Source: Omphalotus guepiniiformis (taxonomy: Eukaryota > Basidiomycota > Agaricomycetes > Agaricales > Omphalotaceae). From it: a DNA stretch of 64,000 bases. The stretch's first letter is position 1. Each line of letters begins with the position of its first letter. The position numbers and the translations under genes were made by a program. The notes under the pieces were generated by a model, which ran no database searches, was not told the origin of the DNA, and saw only the letters and a program-made list of their open reading frames with translations. Below are positions 59,554 through 64,000 of the stretch, piece after piece. The stretch spans positions 1,860,001 through 1,924,000 of the forward strand of contig JAQOOI010000070.1 of NCBI GenBank assembly GCA_028554645.1, read 5' to 3'.

Positions 59554-61803
59554 ATGAAGTCGTTCTTTCTTCATAGCCTTGCCGTCGCTTTACTTGCTCA
59601 GATAGTTCATGGCGATGTCACTCCAGAATCGTTTTCTGCGACCAGTTTTGACATCCTAATCATCGGAGGTGGAACTGCTGGCTTGACGCTTGCTAATAGA
59701 CTCTCAGCGACTTCTGCCAAGGTCGGCGTCATCGATGCAGGTTTCTATAACACTTCCGGTGACCCCATTATCGACGTTCCTTTCAACCCCGGAGCCTTCG
59801 TTGGAGATCCCTCTGAAACTTTCTTTGGCAATCCTGCATATGACTGGGGATTCTCCAGTGTTCCTCAACCGCATTTAGATGGAAGGGTTATTTCGTATCC
59901 TCGGTGATTAGTTACCCTCGTATCATTTTCTGTTCAATCCAAATTCTAACTGTTTGAATAGCGGCAAAGTACTCGGTGGTTCTTCCGCCATCAACAACAT
60001 GGCATGGCAGCGCGGCGCTCGCCAAGAGTACGACAACTGGGGAGTTCTGAGCAACAGCTCTGAGTGGACTTTCGACAACCTTCTACCATACTTCGAGAAG
60101 GCAGAGAACTGGACGGCTCCGACAAACATGCTGATTTCCAACCTTGAGCCAAGTCCTGAGCTGGCTGAAGTCCAGGGAACCTCCGGTCATGTTCAGACTC
60201 GTTACAACACCTACCTCTTTGACTCCGACACGGCTTGCGCTGAAGCATTCATCAACCTCGGTTACCCTCTCACACCCAATCCTGATGATGGCAACCCCAT
60301 GTACATTCCCCAGTCTGGTATCGTTGATTCCGTCGACATTCAGACCGGAAAACGTAGTTATGCTGCACCTGCATACTATGGTCCTGATGTCAGAACCCGG
60401 TCGAATCTTGTTGTTCTTGAAGGCGCAGTCGTCAGCCGACTTTTGTGGGACCCCACTACCCTCGGTTCTGAGGCTATCAGGGCGAATGCTGTGGAATACA
60501 CTGTCAATGGAAGCACTTACAGTGTGAATGTCACCGGGGAAGTTATCCTTGCCGCCGGTAAGCTCATATGTTAGTTGATTCTGGATTATGTGACGAAAAA
60601 TGTTATGATACCAGGTACTCTGAAGTCCCCCCAAGTTCTCGAATTATCCGGTGTTGGAGACCCAGAGATTTTGCAGGCGGCAGGCGTTGACGTTACACTC
60701 AATCTCACAGGAGTTGGTGCAAACATGATGGATCACCTTTTGGTAGTCACGGATTTCATCGCCAAGGATGGTGTACAGACTCTGGGTAAGCGTTTAAATC
60801 CATCTTGGAACTTCCTAGTAATTTACCCGCCAATCTGGACTGGCTCACCACCAACGAAACATTCGGCGCTGAGCAACGGGAACTCTTGTGAGCACCACTT
60901 CACCTCATTTGACTTTTTAGAAAGATTACTCAAAATTCTCGTATATAGCACCACTCAAGGCGGTGGAGCATTCACATATGCCTCTAGAGTCACTGGCTCG
61001 CTCACCGTGCAAGACTTCGCCAACGGCACCGACGAATTTGCCACATTACGTGCCAATCTAACGTCTGAGATATCTGCGAAGACCCCGACTCCTCTTGAAG
61101 CTGCGCAATGGACGCTCCTTACCGAAATGCTGGATTCTGGTAATATCGGATTCGCGACTCCTATTGCTCTTCCTCGAGGTGGTGCTGCTGGTCCCGCTGC
61201 TGCCAACACCAACTATTTGACCTTTGCCCTCTTCTACATGCATGAATTCTCTCGTGGCTCTATCGTAAGTGATGAAGTGTCACTTTCAATACACTTGACT
61301 GAATACTTTCGTAGCACATTAACTCGTCCGATCCTAGCGCAGCACCATTAATCGACCCTAACTTTGGTGAATTCCAATGGGATCTGGAAGCAACGAGACT
61401 TGGTACCCAGTGGCTCCGCAAGTGGGCCTCGACAGAGCCCGTCGCCAGTCTCATCGCCAGCCCTAACACCCCAGACGCTAACGTGACCACTGACGCTGAA
61501 TGGCTTGATTTCGTTCTTAGCAACACCGGGGTAAGCCTTCCGGTCTCTGGTGTGAATCCCACGAAATACTAAATATTCTGGTGATCTTAGACTATCTCAC
61601 ATCCTATTGGAACGACTGCCATGGCTACGAAGGAACTGGGTGGTGTCGTAGATTCGAGCTTGAAGGTTTATGGCCTCGCCAACGTCCGTGTTGCCGACGC
61701 TTCGGTCTTCCCTCTTACTATCGGAGCTCCCATCCAGCAAACCGTCTACACGGTTGCCGAGAAAGCCTCCGATATCATCATTAAGGAACTCAATCTTTCT
61801 TGA
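59554..61803 (+). CDS. Secreted GMC-family FAD oxidoreductase (copy 2)
   Basis: Begins with a signal peptide (MKSFFLHSLAVALLAQIVHG) and FAD motif FDILIIGGGTAGLTLANRL. GMC signature 1 is GGSSAINNMAWQR, signature 2 TLKSPQVLELSGVG, and the catalytic His is in SHPIGTTAM. The second catalytic position reads APIQQTVY, lacking the usual His or Asn, as in copy 1 at 16116. Many N-glycosylation sequons suit secretion. The junction between the exon ending ...DGVQTL-G at 60784 and the next (from about 60820, NLDWLTTNETFGAEQREL) is off by one base with canonical sites, so the gene may carry a frameshift. Otherwise its domains are complete. Confidence 0.83.
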
Positions 61804-61880
61804 TTTCGTGTATGCCTAGATCTCGACTCCACTGTAGGTGCTTATGCGAGGGTTTGCTGCATTCATTCTATTTATTTATC

Positions 61881-62209
61881 GCGATTTCATTCGCAAGCAG
61901 TCTTTCGTTTTTTTTTTGTTGGAGTAGATTAACGTCATACAAATAATAAAAAGTAAACTTTCAACAATGGTTTTGTTGAATAACCTTTATGGGTACATTC
62001 ACATTAGAAGAGTGATTCACTTTGAACAGTAGTATCGGGCGCAGGACAACGCGATTACATTCGTAAGCATTGTTTTTTTTGTTGGAGTAGTCTAACGTCA
62101 TACAATAATAAAAAGTAAACTTTCAACAATGGTTTGTTGAATAACCTTCATGTACATTCACATTAGAAGAGTGAATCACTTTAAACAGTAGTATCGGGCG
62201 CAGGACAAA
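61881..62209. repeat. Tandem duplication, about 165-bp units, beside a tRNA gene
   Basis: Units 61881-62050 and 62051-62209 share long near-identical stretches (AATAATAAAAAGTAAACTTTC, AGTAGTATCGGGCGCAGGACAA) with small indels in T-runs. The second copy ends directly at the terminator side of tRNA-Val. No coding potential. Duplication beside a tRNA gene can reflect element insertion or polymerase slippage. Confidence 0.85.
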
Positions 62210-62212
62210 AAA
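62207..62212 (-). terminator. Pol III terminator of tRNA-Val
   Basis: Six A on the plus strand give TTTTTT on the transcribed strand, four bases past the tRNA discriminator base. This is the standard RNA polymerase III stop. Confidence 0.85.
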
Positions 62213-62215
62213 GGT

Positions 62216-62300
62216 TGGTTCAATCCAGGATCGAACTGGAGACCTTCTGTGTAATACATCTTATGTAAGACAGAAATCATAACCACTAGACCATTGAACC
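62216..62300 (-). tRNA. tRNA-Val (anticodon TAC) with a 12-nt intron
   Basis: Acceptor arms GGTTCAA and TTGAACC pair perfectly, with discriminator A. The A box is TGGTCTAGTGGTTATG. The T arm TCCAG-TTCGATC-CTGGA has a perfect stem and B box. The anticodon stem TCTGT/ACAGA encloses CTTACA, a 12-nt intron (TAAGATGTATTA) after position 37, and C. This places TAC at positions 34-36, hence valine. The mature length of 73 nt is normal. Similarity to yeast tRNA-Val at the A and B boxes supports the identity. A T-run terminator follows. Confidence 0.92.
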
Positions 62301-62354
62301 TGTGAAAAAGCGTACAGAAGTACAAAATACAATCTCCGGCATTCCCGGATCAAT

Positions 62355-64000
62355 CTACAGCTGCCCTGCAACGTAACTCTCATCCAAGCTGGTTATCAAT
62401 CGTAGGATCACATTGATCTGCTCTACCGCAGTAGGTATGTCCAGCTTACTCCAGCCGCCATCTACCATCGCAGCCCACAAGTAATCGGGTTGAGGAATGA
62501 TTCTTGGAGAAAGATGTAAGATTTCGAGAAATAATGCGAGGAAGCAGTTTCGCGGCTCACCCGACGGTTGGAATAGATGAACGGCCCAAGTTACTACTGC
62601 CTCCAGCGCCGTACCTATCAAATGTTTTATGAGACCAATTCCACCGGACCTACTGCAGACCTACCAATGTGCTCTGACATCGTCGACCGTCTGAGGAGCA
62701 AGAAGAGCCATTCTGAGAGAATCAGATGTTCCCTGAAACGCGTCCAGGTAGAGTCGGTGTAGCAAATGGCTAGCTGAAGAGTCATTTCTGCGAATTGAGA
62801 GCAGTGAGCTTGAGAGAATAAGTAGTATTAGATGAGGGTTGAGTACTTACGCCATGGTCCACATAGGTTCAAGATTTCCAGTTGCCTTGTATACTGGCAC
62901 ACCGGTGCTGAAGTCATCCTTGAACTCCAAAGCGCCGAAATGCTCGCAGACGATTGCCGCTTTTGCGTTCTTCTGGATATCAGGACGCTGACTCATCCAT
63001 CTAGTTTCGGAGAGATGCCCGCCGGACATATGGCCAGTGGTTATTACGAAACTGATGGACGAAGCGAAGAAGTCAGAAGCGAATGACGATGGGCGAAGAC
63101 GAAGGCTATTTCAGGAAGCACTGTGGGACGCACTCGATATTGATGCTTGGCTTCTGACGAGCTAGCGTCTCTGCCATTGTAAGCAATAAAATCGGACCTA
63201 TCGATTGGAACCAGATGGGTGTTTGAGAAATGAGTTAGGCATATTGTCACGTACCATTCTCCTCCACTATGCTAGGGCCTACGTTTGATCTCGATGAATA
63301 TCAATGAATCGTATACAGAGCTAACGCTTCTCACCATCGCCTGCCCCAGATATTAGTGTCTCGAAAGTGAAAAGAATACCTTCCGAAAGTGCGAAGGACG
63401 ATTAACTCACTATGTGTATACACAATAATAGTGTCGTTCTTTCCGCTCGTTCCCTCCAAATGTCCGATAACGGTATGAGTATCGGACTCGATAGTCGGAG
63501 CGTACAAAGTAACAGTCGCGCTATCGACTTCTCCATCCCTTGACAGCTGTCGGATTGTTTCACCGGTGGTATTTCCTACATACACAGTTGGCACGTGGAA
63601 TAGGGAGCCGGCTCCTGGTGCACCGTCATTGGGGAGGAATTGCAGAGTAGCATCCTCATCAGAGGTGTCAGTCCAGGATGCGATCATGGCAGAGACTCCT
63701 TGCGCCTGCAGGTCAGTGAAGTTGAGCACCTTAGTAGATTGCCAGTGTGGATTCGACAGGTTGCCGAGCTACGTACGTATAGGTGTTGTGAGTGAAGTGG
63801 TCACTAGATGTTGAAGAACGCAGAACGTACCTCGGGTATCTGGTCTGTTGATATGTTACGGGATGTGCTGTCAAATATTACACCGTTATCAGTTCCATCT
63901 TACGCTATGACCAACAAAAGACGGGAGTGGATCATGAACTCACCCCATTAATTGATACAGGGGATGCGAGTAGTTTCGCGTTGGGCTGGGATTATCGAAG
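62355..64000 (-). CDS. M28-family metallopeptidase with PA domain (3' part)
   Basis: The gene runs leftward from beyond the right edge and ends at 62355. Visible parts are a PA-like segment (ARG-free MLNFTDLQAQGVSAMIASW...VPTVYVGNTTG), then VIGHLEGTSGKNDTIIVYTHS. After two introns flanking a 6-nt exon (63335-63340) comes DGPSIVEENG. HLSETRWMSQRPDIQ, AAIVCEHFGALEFKDD and a helical C-terminus ending LITSLDESYVAGQL follow. HSDG and EENG supply putative zinc ligands. It would be a secreted or vacuolar amino- or carboxypeptidase; a signal peptide would lie outside the window. Confidence 0.8.

Overview
This window is nuclear DNA of a filamentous fungus, most probably a mushroom-forming basidiomycete (Agaricomycetes). 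Genes are cut by many short GT-AG introns of about 45-70 nt, and several exons are under 35 nt. The gene families fit as well: a Plavaka-type (CACTA/KDZ) transposon, pogo-like DDE elements, tandem P450s, secreted GMC oxidoreductases and a large NB-ARC/TPR STAND receptor. No ribosomal RNA, CRISPR or bacterial-type operon was seen. All gene models were spliced by eye and have no transcript support.

Left part (1-7.2 kb): a nest of mobile elements. A gypsy-like retroelement runs off the left edge. It appears to have cut the 3' end of a pogo/Tigger-type transposase gene, which is also split by an 1.84-kb TG...CA insertion with a 4-bp target duplication. A divergently transcribed coiled-coil gene sits 119 bp from the transposase start. 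From 5.2 to 7.2 kb the DNA is rich in inverted repeats and lacks clear genes.

7.2-20 kb: a P450 array with two intact eight-exon genes and three broken first-exon copies, together with duplicated promoter DNA. It is followed by a coiled-coil gene of unknown function, a GMC oxidoreductase and an aldo/keto reductase only 83 bp downstream.

20-37 kb: repeat territory. It holds a 434-bp hAT-like MITE, a 1-kb foldback element, an NLR-type gene (helical N-terminus, NB-ARC, 29 nearly identical 40-residue TPR units) and a Plavaka transposon with a companion ORF. The NLR gene carries a perfect 295-bp tandem duplication that doubles an exon whose length is not a multiple of three.

38-64 kb: a denser stretch of enzyme genes. 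In order these are an NAD(P)-dependent reductase, an O-methyltransferase, an endopolygalacturonase (GH28), a SWIM-RING ubiquitin ligase candidate, a C2H2 regulator, a divergent MFS transporter/FAD-linked oxidase pair, a secreted GMC oxidoreductase, a tRNA-Val(TAC) with a 12-nt intron, and an M28 peptidase that runs off the right edge.

The P450s, GMC enzymes, aldo/keto reductase, short-chain reductase, methyltransferase, FAD oxidase, exporter and regulator together resemble a dispersed tailoring-enzyme neighbourhood. No PKS, NRPS or terpene synthase is visible, so a shared pathway is only a hypothesis. The most unusual items are the NLR locus, the transposase companion gene, the structured small elements at 20 and 22 kb, and microexons in the M28 and GH28 genes.
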